Positions 8,217 to 20,450 are shown, numbered from the stretch's first letter. The stretch is DNA of 64,000 bases from Marinobacter sp. C7 (GCF_022343555.1 NZ_JAKQZH010000001.1:1842108-1906107); one strand, 5' to 3'. The notes: a model not told the origin generated them from the sequence alone. A program made the numbers and translations.

Positions 8217-10985
8217 TCAGTTCAGGGGCGTCAGCAATTCCCCTTCCGGACTGAGCAGCACGACCATCCAGTCCGCCCCTGAGTGTATCAAGGCGGTGAT
8301 TTCATCGTCCCGGTAGTTGGCCAGACGGACAACCGTCGTGTCATCCAGCACCAGCTGGTAGCGCCACTCATTCCGAAACGCCGATACGTTCTCCTCGTTC
8401 TCGGCGGACTCGTTGAGTGAAATCCTGGCCACAATACCCTGCCGCTGCCCGGATGAACTCCCGGCCTCACCGGTGAAGTTGCCATCAGAGTCGCCCCCGG
8501 CCACGATATCGCCCACGAACCCGGTCAGGGTCTGGAATGACTCGTTAGCTATGTCCGCGGTGTCGTTCAGGGTGAAAGCCCGATTCAGACCTCCGGTAGA
8601 GGAATAGGACAGCAGGAAACCCGCCTGGCTGGACAACTGTTCGCGCGCCAGAGTGCGTATGTCATCCTCGCCCGTCGCCACTGAATAGCCTCCGTCACTG
8701 CTCCCGAGCAGCCAGAGATTGTTGGCGCTGAACAGACCCGTACGCACCGTCTCATCACCGGCGGTACCGACCTGGTAGACCTTCGGAGCCGTTGTGGCAC
8801 CGCTGAAGGAGTAGAAATAGGCATCCTCCCCGCCGATCACGTCCGCTCCGCCTACCGCCCCCCTTGCCGACCCGAACAATATGGGCGTGACGGCCCGGAC
8901 CGTACTCCCCGCCACGGCATCATCACTGGCGGAACCCACCTGGCGGGTCCAGGCAACCTTCGGCACCGGCGTTTCGCCGTCCAGCACCGTGTCGACCCTC
9001 TGCAGGAAACTGTCCACGCCGCCGGCCGAGCTTTGCCCCGGCCAGGCTCCGGTGGTTTCGCCGGACAGGATGACATAGCCGGAGTCCGCATTGATTCCGG
9101 CGCCCCGGACCCTGTCCTCGCCGGTGGTGCCGCTGCGTAGTGTCCAGTAGTGAGCGTATTCGCCGCCGTTCAGAGCACTGTCAAACCTGAATAAAGACGC
9201 GACGACATCCTCCCGGGCCATGTCACCGTCCATGACGGTTGCTCCGGGGATGTCCTCACCGGTGTGATAGGCGACAACAAACTCATACCGGTCAACTTTG
9301 GTGTTATTCTCCGTAACCTGTCTGTTGACGATACCGATGACCGGAGACGTTGGCAGCATACTTATGCCCGGCGGCGAAACGTCCACCTCCTGCAGTTGGC
9401 TTCCCTTCTGGTCAAAGATCTTCACCTTGACCCGGTTACCATCGGCACTGTCATAACCGGCAAGGAACATCCGCCCATTGTGACCAATGGCCAGGTCGGC
9501 AGGAACAAACCCTGCAGTGGCAGGTAGCAGGATCGGGTTCGTCAATTCATTCAGGCTGATACGCAGCAGCGTCTCCGCCGCCGGTCGGGCGAAGTTCTCT
9601 CGCCCCGCCTGGTAAGGCTCGTCGAGCGCCAGTTCGATAAACCGGTCCGCCAGGTCCGGGTTGCTGTACCCGTCCGCGGGTACGCGTACGCGGAAAGTGG
9701 CCTGATCCTGATCCGCGGGGAACGTCAGGGTCGGATTCACAACCCACAGGCCACCTTCCTGCTGCTCGATGACAAACTCGCTGTCGATCTTTGCCGTAGA
9801 GCTTCCTGAATGAACCAGGCGGGCCTGGGCAGCGCCATCCCTCTCCCCGGAGAGCGTGGCACGGTATTCGCGGTAGCTTCCCACGTTGAGGGTGTCACGG
9901 ACTCCACCCCCGAGGGTTTCGAGAGCCACCACCGGTTCATCATCATCAATCGTGACCCTGGCCTGTACCCCGCCGTTGCCGGGGCCAAGTCCGGCGAGTC
10001 CGGAGCGCACCTCGGTCAGGATGAGACTTGCAGACTCCGAAAGTTCGGCGAAACTATCCTCCACCACCTCCAGTCGGATATAGCATTCGGTGATGCCCGG
10101 CTCCAGGGTAACGACCCCCCGACTCAGGTAGCCATTGTCGTCTGGCTCGTAGGACAGGTAGTTCAGCGGGTCTCCCTGCTCGTCAACCGGCGCCAGAGTG
10201 CCGGTGCCAAGGCCCACAATGTCCTTTCCGATAATGGCGTCACTGGCATTGGCGGCACTGAAATCGCAGCGCTGGTGGGGCGGACTGCCGCTGAAAGAGG
10301 GATCGCACCGGGTCGGATCGTACTGGGAGGCCAGTTCAAAGGCGACGGCTACCCGGGTTACTGAGGGCTTGTCCAGCGTCACCTTAAGGGCAACCTGACG
10401 GGTCGGTAGCGTTACCTGCTTTTCGCCATCAACGGCGCCTGTCTCGTCATAGGTATTGATGGTGAACGTGTGTTGACCCGGCGCGGACAAATCCGGCAAC
10501 GCGCAGTGCTCACCTGTCGGGGCTCCTGGATCGGGAATCACCCCCTCGGTGAAATTGCCGGCTTCCAGGGCAAGCGGGTTGTACTTCACTTCGATGTCGA
10601 ACGGAACGGTTCCCGCCAGGCTACCGTCGGTGGTTACCAGATTGATATCCTCGGTCTTGCCCAGGTCCGCTTCGCCCCGACTTCCCCCGGTCAAACCGGG
10701 TACGCCGTACATGATCACGCCCTGGCGCGCCTTGTTGCTGATATCCTCCAGCGCCAGCCAGGACGGTGCGTTGGTCAGACTGTAATCGAGTATACCCTCA
10801 CCCCCGTAGGCGCCCCAGTTGTAGTAGTACTCCACACCGAGGTAGGCGGTGGACGGCGGGGCGCCCAGAATGGTTGGCTGGTCCGGGTCTGTCTCGGTCT
10901 TGCAGCCGCCAAGGACAAGGGAAAGGAGTATGAGGCCGGTAAAGCGGAAACCGGGAGCGATGCTGGAAAGACAATCGGCGCGCAT
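8217..10985 (-). CDS. Large uncharacterised lipoprotein with Calx-beta-like and propeller-like repeats
   Basis: A 922-residue predicted lipoprotein. The signal peptide ends in the lipobox LGGC, giving lipidated Cys28. After it comes an Ig-like or cadherin-like segment (about 40-140), then two stretches with the acidic ends of Calx-beta domains (ITECYIRLEVVEDSFAELSE and VTIDDDEP). The C-terminal half (about 500-920) has weakly repeated blades around GSASDDAV and GTAGDETV, reminiscent of SBBP-type beta-propellers. Such architectures are usual for cell-surface or calcium-binding adhesion proteins. No specific function is recognised. It stands alone between ligA and mnmC. Confidence 0.7.
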   Translation of the reverse strand: MRADCLSSIAPGFRFTGLILLSLVLGGCKTETDPDQPTILGAPPSTAYLGVEYYYNWGAYGGEGILDYSLTNAPSWLALEDISNKARQGVIMYGVPGLTGGSRGEADLGKTEDINLVTTDGSLAGTVPFDIEVKYNPLALEAGNFTEGVIPDPGAPTGEHCALPDLSAPGQHTFTINTYDETGAVDGEKQVTLPTRQVALKVTLDKPSVTRVAVAFELASQYDPTRCDPSFSGSPPHQRCDFSAANASDAIIGKDIVGLGTGTLAPVDEQGDPLNYLSYEPDDNGYLSRGVVTLEPGITECYIRLEVVEDSFAELSESASLILTEVRSGLAGLGPGNGGVQARVTIDDDEPVVALETLGGGVRDTLNVGSYREYRATLSGERDGAAQARLVHSGSSTAKIDSEFVIEQQEGGLWVVNPTLTFPADQDQATFRVRVPADGYSNPDLADRFIELALDEPYQAGRENFARPAAETLLRISLNELTNPILLPATAGFVPADLAIGHNGRMFLAGYDSADGNRVKVKIFDQKGSQLQEVDVSPPGISMLPTSPVIGIVNRQVTENNTKVDRYEFVVAYHTGEDIPGATVMDGDMAREDVVASLFRFDSALNGGEYAHYWTLRSGTTGEDRVRGAGINADSGYVILSGETTGAWPGQSSAGGVDSFLQRVDTVLDGETPVPKVAWTRQVGSASDDAVAGSTVRAVTPILFGSARGAVGGADVIGGEDAYFYSFSGATTAPKVYQVGTAGDETVRTGLFSANNLWLLGSSDGGYSVATGEDDIRTLAREQLSSQAGFLLSYSSTGGLNRAFTLNDTADIANESFQTLTGFVGDIVAGGDSDGNFTGEAGSSSGQRQGIVARISLNESAENEENVSAFRNEWRYQLVLDDTTVVRLANYRDDEITALIHSGADWMVVLLSPEGELLTPLN

Positions 10986-11116
10986 GGAAGAGTCCGTTTC
11001 GGGCTGTTGTTATTGTGGGCGTGCACCGGTCGGGGAAACCGGTTTACACACCGTTACAGAACAGCGCCATGGTAGCCAATTTGCCGGGAACGGGATCTGC
11101 GCGAGTTCTCAGAATC

Positions 11117-11148
11117 GCTGCCCGCGACCTCCATGGCCCGCGGGCAGC
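11117..11148 (-). terminator. Strong hairpin downstream of ligA, without a clear T tract
   Basis: A 10-bp perfect stem (GCTGCCCGCG with CGCGGGCAGC) lies 22 bases past the ligA stop and 132 bases before the lipoprotein start on the minus strand. The bases after it are not T-rich, so it may protect a 3' end or only weakly terminate. Confidence 0.35.
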
Positions 11149-11169
11149 GGCGCGAATGTGACCGGCAGC

Positions 11170-13266
<2,097 letters not shown>

Positions 13267-13275
13267 TTACGGCCC

Positions 13276-14346
13276 TCAAACCCGCTGGGATCGCTGCTTG
13301 CGCTCGAACTCCCGGATACGCTGGCGACAATGTTCGATGGTTTGCGGTGTCATCACGCTACGCCGTTCGTCCTTGAGTTCACCTCCAAGATTACGAACCA
13401 CGGCCTGAGCGGTTTCCAGCATGAAATCAAAGGCCTGCAACGGCCTGGAGGGGCCGGGCAGGCTCATGAAGAAGCTGATTCCCGGCGTTTTGATGCCCGG
13501 GATGTCCTCAGGCTTGAACGTACCCGGTTCCACCGCATTGGCGACGCTGAACTGAACCGGACTGGTGGTGTCCGACTGCTCATGGCGGTGGTAGATATCC
13601 ATATCACCATGTTCGAGCCCGCAGGCCTCGAATAGCTTCTTGAGGGCGAGCCCGGTGAACTCGCCGCCACTGCGGGCGAGTACGTTGATGACGATTACTT
13701 CGCGCGCCTCCGGTCGGTTAGCCCCGGCCAGGGGCTGATCGGACCGGCGAGCCGCCGGGCTCCGGCGTGCGGTGTCTTCCTCTACCTCGGTGGTTACGAT
13801 CGGGGGAGCGTTACCGGTCGGCGGCTCTTCATGGCCTTCCGGCCCGGCGGCAACATCGGGTTGGGCGCGGCCGGGCTCGACGGATACCGTGCGAGGTTCA
13901 CCAACGATATCCTCCTCAAGTGAAACATCGTCATTGGCACCCCAGCCTGCGTCCCGGAAATCGTCGTCCTGGTCGTCCTGATCGACGGATGAAAAACGAT
14001 CCTCTTTCGTCAACTCCGGCTCGGCATCAAGCGGCTGTTCCTGAGTGCGGGCTTCCTTCGCCGGCCTGGTCGGCTTCGGCGGCGGATTGCCGAACCGGTT
14101 CGAACGCTCCGGCTTCACGTAACCACGCTCCTCGAGGACATCCCGGGAAACGGTCCGCGCACCACCATTGGGTAGCTCGGGGTTGTAATCCTCTTCCAAC
14201 GGGGATTCATCCAGATCATCCGCGCCCATCCCCGACGAGATGGCCATGGACTCCTTTCGGGCCCTTCGCATCCGACGGATCCCGTCGATCACGATGCCGA
14301 GAATAACCAGGGTACCTATGGCGATTAACCATTCCCTAAGAGACAT
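13276..14346 (-). CDS. zipA: Cell division protein ZipA
   Basis: A 356-residue inner-membrane protein that anchors the FtsZ ring. An N-terminal membrane helix (about 6-23, IAIGTLVILGIVIDGI) is followed by basic residues, then a long Pro/Glu/Asp-rich linker (about 30-210) typical of ZipA. The C-terminal FtsZ-binding domain (about 215-350) begins VIVINVLARSGGEFTGLAL and contains the GISFFMSLPGPSRP segment. The position between smc and ligA is the usual one in Pseudomonas-like gammaproteobacteria. It starts 129 bases after the smc stop. Confidence 0.93.
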   Translation of the reverse strand: MSLREWLIAIGTLVILGIVIDGIRRMRRARKESMAISSGMGADDLDESPLEEDYNPELPNGGARTVSRDVLEERGYVKPERSNRFGNPPPKPTRPAKEARTQEQPLDAEPELTKEDRFSSVDQDDQDDDFRDAGWGANDDVSLEEDIVGEPRTVSVEPGRAQPDVAAGPEGHEEPPTGNAPPIVTTEVEEDTARRSPAARRSDQPLAGANRPEAREVIVINVLARSGGEFTGLALKKLFEACGLEHGDMDIYHRHEQSDTTSPVQFSVANAVEPGTFKPEDIPGIKTPGISFFMSLPGPSRPLQAFDFMLETAQAVVRNLGGELKDERRSVMTPQTIEHCRQRIREFERKQRSQRV

Positions 14347-14475
14347 AGTGCTGCTGTCCTGTGTGCAGGTTCAATAATGTTGCTACTCTAAGAAAAGCCC
14401 GTAATGAATACAACGCGCTGCCGGGCCATATGGCGTTTTTGTCATTCTTGGTGACAGTTCAACCAGCCTCGCCCA

Positions 14476-17400
14476 TCAGGCCTCGGCCAGAGCCGCCGCT
14501 TCCTCTACATCCACCGATACCAGGCGCGAACACCCCGGTTCGTGCATGGTTACGCCCATCAACTGGTCCGCCATCTCCATGGCGATCTTGTTGTGGGTAA
14601 TGTAGATGAACTGCACCTGTTTGGACATTTCCTTGACCATGTTCGCGTAGCGACCAACGTTGGCATCATCCAGCGGTGCATCCACCTCGTCCAGCATACA
14701 GAACGGCGCCGGATTCAGCTGGAAGATGGAGAACACCAGGGCGATAGCCGTCAGAGCCTTCTCACCACCGGACAACAGATGGATGGTGCTGTTCTTCTTG
14801 CCCGGTGGCCGCGCCATGATCGCGACCCCCGTTTCCAGCAGGTCCTCTCCGGTCAGTTCAAGGTAGGCGTTACCACCACCAAATACTTTCGGGAACAGCG
14901 CCTGCAAGCCGCCGTTGACCTGATCGAACGTTTCCTTGAAGCGCTGCCGGGTTTCCCGGTCGATCTTGCGGATCGCGTTATCCAGCGTCTCCAGGGCTTC
15001 CATCAGGTCTTCATGCTGGCTGTCCAGATAGGTTTTCCGCTCACTCTGAACCTGGTACTCCTCGATAGCCGCCAGGTTAATGGCTCCCAGCCGCTGAATG
15101 CGGTTGCCAATTTTTTCCAGCTCCTCGGCCCAGTCTTTCTCATTGGCCTCTTCGGGCAACTGCTCCAGCACCTCCTGCAGTTTCACATCCAGTTCCGACA
15201 GCTGCTCGATGTGGTTGCCTGAGCGTATCTCAAGCGCCTGGGATTCCATCTTGAGCTTTTCCAGCCGGGCGCGGACATCCTGGATCTCATGATCAATCCG
15301 ACTCCGGGACTGCTCCTTCTCGCGCACCTCACGGTCGATCTCTTCCAGGGAGTCACGCGCCGCACCGAGCTTTTCCTCCTCTGCCAGCCGACGGTCGAGC
15401 AGACCCTCGAGCTGCATCTGGAGGTCCTCCATGGGCTCCTCGGCGTTCTCCCGGGCCTCCCGCAGGATCTCCAGGCGCTCCTGAATCCGTTCCTTCTGCA
15501 GCTGCATCCGGTCAATGGTCTGCTTCAGACCTTCCCGCTGACTGTTCAGAGTCTGTAACTGCAGCTGCAGTTGATGGGCATGGTCGCGATCGTGGCGCGC
15601 TTCCTGGCGAAGGCGGTCCAGGTTCTCGCGGAGCGTGTCTCTCTGCTCCAGCAAACGCTCCTTCTCCTCGTCACTGTCCTCGGTGGAGGCCAGCGCCTGC
15701 TGCCATTCCTCCCGGGCCATTTGCAGGCTTTCCTGCTGCTCTTCAAGGCTGACAGCAACGTCCTCGCGATCCTCGTTGATCCGCTGCAGGCGGGCATCAA
15801 TCTGCTCCGCCCTCGCCTTGAGCCCGGAGATCCTGGAACCCAGGCTACTTAGCTCACGCTCGGCATCGGACAGCTTCGCCTGGGCATCTTCACGGGTTGC
15901 TTCGGCCCGTTCGGTTCGCTCCTGGAGCTGCTCCAGGCGTTCGTTTGCCGCCTCCATCGCGGCTTCGGCGCTGGCCAGCTGCTCAGTCAGCTCTGCAACT
16001 TTTTTCTGGCGCTCGATTACCCCCACCTGACCGGCGTCCGAGTCCGGCATCAGGATCCAGTCACGGGCAACCCAGATACCTTCACGGGTGATCAGACTCT
16101 GACCTGCCACCAGGCTCTCGCGCGACGCCAGCGCCTCATCCAGATTCTCGGCGGTGTCGATTCCGTCGAGCATCGCGGTTACCGCCGGTATGCCCGAGAC
16201 CCGGGCAGCAAGACCGGCGCCGCTACCGGTATCCCCGGAACGCTCATCCACCATCGCCAATCCCCGTGGGGCGGTGGCCATGGCACCAGAGAGGTCGGAA
16301 ATGCCCGGCAGCGCCAACCCCTGGGTGAACCGGCCAATGACCTGTTCCACAGCGAATTCCCAGCCGTCATCAATCCGGAGGCGAGAGGCCACGCGTGGGG
16401 TGTCGAGGAGGTCATGGTCGGAGAGCCAGGACTGCAGCTGATCGTCCTGGCTGCCCAGCTGTTCATCCAGCAGTGCCTGCTGGGATTCGAGGGACGCCCG
16501 GAGGCTCTGGACTCGCTGGCGCTCATCCGAAAGAGCGTTCTCGGCTTCGCGCTGCTGCTGGCGGGCCTCATAGAGCTCGTCCTGGATATCGGCGATGCGT
16601 TCGGATGCCTCTTCCCGCTGGAGTTCCAGGGTTTCCTGTTGCTCAAGCAGGGTTTCGAGTTCGGCCCGGTCCATCTGGCCTTCGAGCAGTTCACGCTCAT
16701 CCTCCAGCTTGCGACTCCGGTTCCGGAGCTGTTCGATCGCATCTTCCAGGGAGCGGATACGGGACTGGGCCAGCTCCGCCTGCCGGCGGGCGTCGGAAGA
16801 TCGGGTACTGAAGTCTTCCCACTTGTGCTGCCAGTCGCTCATGGCGTCTTCCGCCTGCTGCAGTTTCTCACCGGACTCCTCGGAACGGATCGCCAGGGCT
16901 TCCTGTTCGGGCTCCATCATGTCCAGCTCTTCCTGGATGGCAGCAAGTTTCTCTTCGTCCTGCTCCAGTTCCCGCGCCAGTTCACGCTCGTTGGCCATGG
17001 CCTGGTCCAGTTCGGCAGCGGTTTGCCGGCTGCGTTCGCGCTGGTGCTCCAGGCTCTGCTCAATGCGGGCGATGTCGGCGCCGGCCTCGTAATAGCGCGC
17101 CTGCGCCCGGTTGAAATGCTCGGTGCGGTCCTGATGACTCTCCCGGAGGGATTCGAGAGCGGTTTCCAGGCTGACCCTTTCGGTCAGCTGCTTTTCCAGA
17201 TCCAGCTCGGTGTCCCGGATCTTGCCGCGCCAGGTCTGCAGGTCGTTATCGAGGGACTGCCAACGCAGTACGGTCAGCTCCGCCTTCTTCTGACGCTCTT
17301 CCTGCTTGTAGGCCTTGTACTTCTCGGCGGCGGCGGCCTGGCGCTCCAGATGCTGCAACTGGCGAGACAATTCGTCCCTGAGGTCAGTCAGACGTTCCAG

Positions 17401-17970
17401 GTTTTCCTGTGTGCGGCGGATACGGTTCTCGGTTTCCCGGCGGCGTTCCTTGTACTTCGAGATACCGGCAGCTTCCTCGATATAAACACGGAGTTCTTCC
17501 GGCTTGGCCTCGATAAGCCGGGAAATCATGCCCTGCTCGATGATGGCATAGCTGCGAGGCCCGAGCCCGGTACCCAGGAACAGATCGGTGATATCACGAC
17601 GGCGGCATTTGGCGCCGTTCATGAAGTATTCTGATTGTCCTTCGCGGGAAACCCGCCGGCGCACAGAAATTTCGTTGAAACGGGCAAACTCGCCCGGGGC
17701 CGAGCCATCACTGTTGTCAAACACCAGTTCGATAGAGGCCTGGCCAACCGGCTTTCGGGCACTGGAGCCGTTGAAGATGACGTCGGTCATGGATTCCCCG
17801 CGCAGGTACTTGGCGGAGCTTTCACCCATAACCCAGCGCACGGCATCAATGATGTTCGACTTACCGCAACCGTTCGGCCCCACCACTGCGGTCATGTTCG
17901 AGGGGAACGGTACCGTGGTCGGGTCAACGAACGACTTGAAACCGGACAACTTGATCGATTTAAGGCGCAT
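14476..17970 (-). CDS. smc: Chromosome segregation ATPase Smc
   Basis: A 1164-residue SMC protein, the core of the Smc-ScpAB condensin. The N-terminal ATPase half has Walker A GPNGCGKS (31-38) and a conserved QGMISRLIEAKPEELR segment. Two long coiled coils (about 170-500 and 670-1000) flank a hinge (about 505-655). The C-terminal half has the ABC signature LLSGGEKALTAIAL and Walker B with FCMLDEVDAPLDDAN. Its partners scpA and scpB are also in this window, 2-3 kb away. The gene begins one base after the stop of the GntR regulator, so the two are almost certainly co-transcribed. Confidence 0.97.
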   Translation of the reverse strand: MRLKSIKLSGFKSFVDPTTVPFPSNMTAVVGPNGCGKSNIIDAVRWVMGESSAKYLRGESMTDVIFNGSSARKPVGQASIELVFDNSDGSAPGEFARFNEISVRRRVSREGQSEYFMNGAKCRRRDITDLFLGTGLGPRSYAIIEQGMISRLIEAKPEELRVYIEEAAGISKYKERRRETENRIRRTQENLERLTDLRDELSRQLQHLERQAAAAEKYKAYKQEERQKKAELTVLRWQSLDNDLQTWRGKIRDTELDLEKQLTERVSLETALESLRESHQDRTEHFNRAQARYYEAGADIARIEQSLEHQRERSRQTAAELDQAMANERELARELEQDEEKLAAIQEELDMMEPEQEALAIRSEESGEKLQQAEDAMSDWQHKWEDFSTRSSDARRQAELAQSRIRSLEDAIEQLRNRSRKLEDERELLEGQMDRAELETLLEQQETLELQREEASERIADIQDELYEARQQQREAENALSDERQRVQSLRASLESQQALLDEQLGSQDDQLQSWLSDHDLLDTPRVASRLRIDDGWEFAVEQVIGRFTQGLALPGISDLSGAMATAPRGLAMVDERSGDTGSGAGLAARVSGIPAVTAMLDGIDTAENLDEALASRESLVAGQSLITREGIWVARDWILMPDSDAGQVGVIERQKKVAELTEQLASAEAAMEAANERLEQLQERTERAEATREDAQAKLSDAERELSSLGSRISGLKARAEQIDARLQRINEDREDVAVSLEEQQESLQMAREEWQQALASTEDSDEEKERLLEQRDTLRENLDRLRQEARHDRDHAHQLQLQLQTLNSQREGLKQTIDRMQLQKERIQERLEILREARENAEEPMEDLQMQLEGLLDRRLAEEEKLGAARDSLEEIDREVREKEQSRSRIDHEIQDVRARLEKLKMESQALEIRSGNHIEQLSELDVKLQEVLEQLPEEANEKDWAEELEKIGNRIQRLGAINLAAIEEYQVQSERKTYLDSQHEDLMEALETLDNAIRKIDRETRQRFKETFDQVNGGLQALFPKVFGGGNAYLELTGEDLLETGVAIMARPPGKKNSTIHLLSGGEKALTAIALVFSIFQLNPAPFCMLDEVDAPLDDANVGRYANMVKEMSKQVQFIYITHNKIAMEMADQLMGVTMHEPGCSRLVSVDVEEAAALAEA

Positions 17971-17971
17971 A

Positions 17972-18655
17972 TCAGGCGATCTCCTCCTCCCTGAGAATAC
18001 TCAGCACCTGCTGACGCTGGTGCTCGCCGAAGGCCTGAATAACCGCCTGGAGTCGATCGGCATCGCCAGCGGTGGCCGCGTCCGCCAGTTGGCGGAAGAA
18101 AGTTGCCGTCTCGACGATTTCTTCCCGGAAATTCTCCAGAGCCACAAAGTAGGTGCGGCTGATTGCCGGCCGGAAGTTTTCCAGGGTCTCTTCCAGGAAG
18201 GGATTTTCCACCAGGCGGTAAGCGTAGCGCATGACACCGAAGCCGGCATCGATTACCTGTTCCGCCGCATCGGCGCTGTTGGAGTTGAGGGCATCGATAA
18301 CCGCCTGCAATTCACGGACCTGGCCCATCACGCCGCCCAGTTCCTCGCCGGACCAGCGTTCAAGGACTTTGCGCCCCAGCATGCACAGCAGATCGATGTA
18401 GATATCGTAGAGGTTATTGACGCTTTCTGCGGTCAGCCCCGACACCACGGCGCCCCGGCGGGGGAAAATTTCCACCAGGTGCCGCCGCTGCATGATCAAT
18501 AACGCCTCCCGCACAGATCCACGGCTGACATTCAGGTCGCCGGCGACCTTCAGTTCCTGGATACGCTCGCCTGGCTTGAGATCGCGGGTAATGATCCGTT
18601 GCCCCAGGTGCTGGGCAATCTGTTCGGACAAACTTTCAGGAGCCTGAAACCTCAT
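17972..18655 (-). CDS. GntR-family (FCD-type) transcriptional regulator
   Basis: A 227-residue regulator with an N-terminal winged helix (about 5-70). The pattern LSEQIAQHLGQRII followed by SRGSVREALLIMQRRHLVE is the GntR DNA-binding signature. The C-terminal all-helical FCD-like ligand domain spans about 85-215. The ligand and targets are unknown. It lies immediately upstream of smc with one intergenic base, an arrangement I recall from Pseudomonas-type genomes. A role in controlling smc is possible but not shown. Confidence 0.85.
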   Translation of the reverse strand: MRFQAPESLSEQIAQHLGQRIITRDLKPGERIQELKVAGDLNVSRGSVREALLIMQRRHLVEIFPRRGAVVSGLTAESVNNLYDIYIDLLCMLGRKVLERWSGEELGGVMGQVRELQAVIDALNSNSADAAEQVIDAGFGVMRYAYRLVENPFLEETLENFRPAISRTYFVALENFREEIVETATFFRQLADAATAGDADRLQAVIQAFGEHQRQQVLSILREEEIA

Positions 18656-18788
18656 AAATTCTGGCGCTCACTTCCCGGGTGAATACAGTCACAAGCGCTG
18701 GAGTTTAGCACACGCTTGCACGGGCCCCACCCCCTTGTCCGACATTTTGATTGCCCCACCCGGGATTTTGACGGAACCTTCCAGCAAC

Positions 18789-19751
18789 CTACTTGCGGGA
18801 TTGCGGACGACGCCGCGCTTTGGGTTTTTCCGGTGCGGAATCAGCAACCTGCCATTTATTGGCGCCCGCCTTTCGGCCTGGGCGGGAGGGCGCCTTGCGA
18901 CGGCGGCGGTCGTGGGCCGCCTGCTCGCCCGGGGTCTTGGCAGGAATCTGCACCGGGTCCAGCCCAACGGTACGGCTCAGGAGGTCGACCGCTTTCTGGT
19001 CAAGTTCTTCCCATTTGCCCACCGTCAGGCGACTGGGCAGGAAGATCGGCCCGTAGCGCACGCGCTTCAGCCGGCTCACCTTCACGCCCTGGGATTCCCA
19101 GAGCCGGCGAACCTCGCGATTCCGCCCCTCAAGCAGGGTTACGTGGAACCACTGGTTCACACCGGAACCGCCGGCCGGTGTAATGTCCGTGAACTTCGCC
19201 ATGCCATCCTCGAGCAGCACACCTTCCATCAGGCGCTCAATCATCGCCTCATCCACTTCTCCGAAGATGCGCACGGCATATTCACGATCGATCTCACTGG
19301 ACGGATGCATCAGCCGGTTGGCCAACTCGCCATCAGTGGTAAACAGCACCAGGCCGGTGGTGTTGATATCCAGACGGCCGATGGACACCCAGCGCCGGTC
19401 CTTCAGCCTTGGCAGCCGGTCAAACACCGTCGGTCGCCCTTCGGGATCCTTGCGGGTGGTAACCTCGCCCTCCGGCTTGTTGTAGATCAGTACGCGCCGG
19501 AGAACATCCGCCGCACCGGTCACATCCAGGCGTTTGCCATCCAGTTCAAAACGGTCCTTTACCGTAGCTTTCTGTCCCGGGCTGACCGGCTGACCGTTGA
19601 CCGTGAGCCGACCCGCCTCCATCCAGCCTTCGATTTCCCTGCGGGACCCGACACCGGCCCGGGCCAGGAGTTTCTGAACCCGCTCCGGCGCGTCCGCATT
19701 CGCTGTTTCCTGACGTGTTGTTGAGCCTTGGCCTGGTCGATCTGACGCCAT
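18789..19751 (-). CDS. rluB: 23S rRNA pseudouridine(2605) synthase RluB
   Basis: A 320-residue enzyme that converts U2605 of 23S rRNA to pseudouridine. An S4 RNA-binding domain (about 22-80, RVQKLLARAGVGSRREIE) precedes the RsuA-type catalytic domain. The catalytic Asp128 lies in GRLDINTTGLVLFT. RNREVRRLWESQGVKVSRL is the conserved C-terminal motif of the RsuA/RluB group. A lysine/arginine/proline-rich tail follows (about 265-320). It is last in the trpS-scpA-scpB-rluB group, 35 bases after scpB, which matches the usual scpB-rluB linkage. Confidence 0.92.
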   Translation of the reverse strand: MASDRPGQGSTTRQETANADAPERVQKLLARAGVGSRREIEGWMEAGRLTVNGQPVSPGQKATVKDRFELDGKRLDVTGAADVLRRVLIYNKPEGEVTTRKDPEGRPTVFDRLPRLKDRRWVSIGRLDINTTGLVLFTTDGELANRLMHPSSEIDREYAVRIFGEVDEAMIERLMEGVLLEDGMAKFTDITPAGGSGVNQWFHVTLLEGRNREVRRLWESQGVKVSRLKRVRYGPIFLPSRLTVGKWEELDQKAVDLLSRTVGLDPVQIPAKTPGEQAAHDRRRRKAPSRPGRKAGANKWQVADSAPEKPKARRRPQSRK

Positions 19752-19786
19752 GGTTAAATCCTTGGTAATGACTGACGTATAGATTG

Positions 19787-20407
19787 TCAGTGAATGGTCT
19801 GCTGACTGGATTCGGGGGATTCAAACTCGATTTCCCCCTGCATGTTCTTCTCGATTTCCCGGCCGATTTCCTCAAGATCCCGCACTTCCGAGAGTGGCGG
19901 CAACTGATCCAGGCCGGTCAGATTGAAGTAATCCAGAAACTGTTTGGTCGTGGCATACATAGCCGGACGACCGGGCACATCCCGGTGGCCGACAACGCGC
20001 ACCCACTCTCGCTCAAGCAGGGTGCGAATGATATTGCTGCTTACCGTTACACCACGGATATCCTCGATTTCGCCCCGGGTGATTGGCTGCCGGTAGGCTA
20101 TCAATGCCAGAGTTTCCAGCAAGGCCCTGGAATACCGCTGGGGCTTTTCCTCGAATAGCCTCCCGACCCAGGGTGCGTACTCCTCGCGCACCTGCAACCG
20201 GTAGCCGCTGGCGACCTTCTTCAACTCGAAGCCCCTGCCCTCGCACGCCGCTTCAAGCTGGACCATGACATGTTCCATCACCTGCCTGGCAGGACGCTCA
20301 TCCTCAGTGAACAATTCCCGCAGTTGCTCCAGAGAAAGCGGCTTGCCCGCAGCCAGCAAGGCTGCCTCGGCAATCGCCTGAATCCTTAGCAGGTGTTCTT
20401 CATTCAT
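19787..20407 (-). CDS. scpB: Segregation and condensation protein B (ScpB)
   Basis: A 206-residue cytosolic protein of two winged-helix domains that pairs with ScpA as the regulatory subunits of Smc. The opening LLRIQAIAEAALLAAGKPLS and the central LAYRQPITRGEIEDIRGV motif are family hallmarks. The C-terminal 25 residues are acidic and variable. It begins 43 bases after the scpA stop. ScpAB together with Smc implies this organism uses the Smc-ScpAB condensin rather than the MukBEF of enterobacteria. Confidence 0.93.
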   Translation of the reverse strand: MNEEHLLRIQAIAEAALLAAGKPLSLEQLRELFTEDERPARQVMEHVMVQLEAACEGRGFELKKVASGYRLQVREEYAPWVGRLFEEKPQRYSRALLETLALIAYRQPITRGEIEDIRGVTVSSNIIRTLLEREWVRVVGHRDVPGRPAMYATTKQFLDYFNLTGLDQLPPLSEVRDLEEIGREIEKNMQGEIEFESPESSQQTIH

Positions 20408-20450
20408 GATCAGAATCCGGTATCTGCGTTAGTTCTCGGTTTGACAGCGT

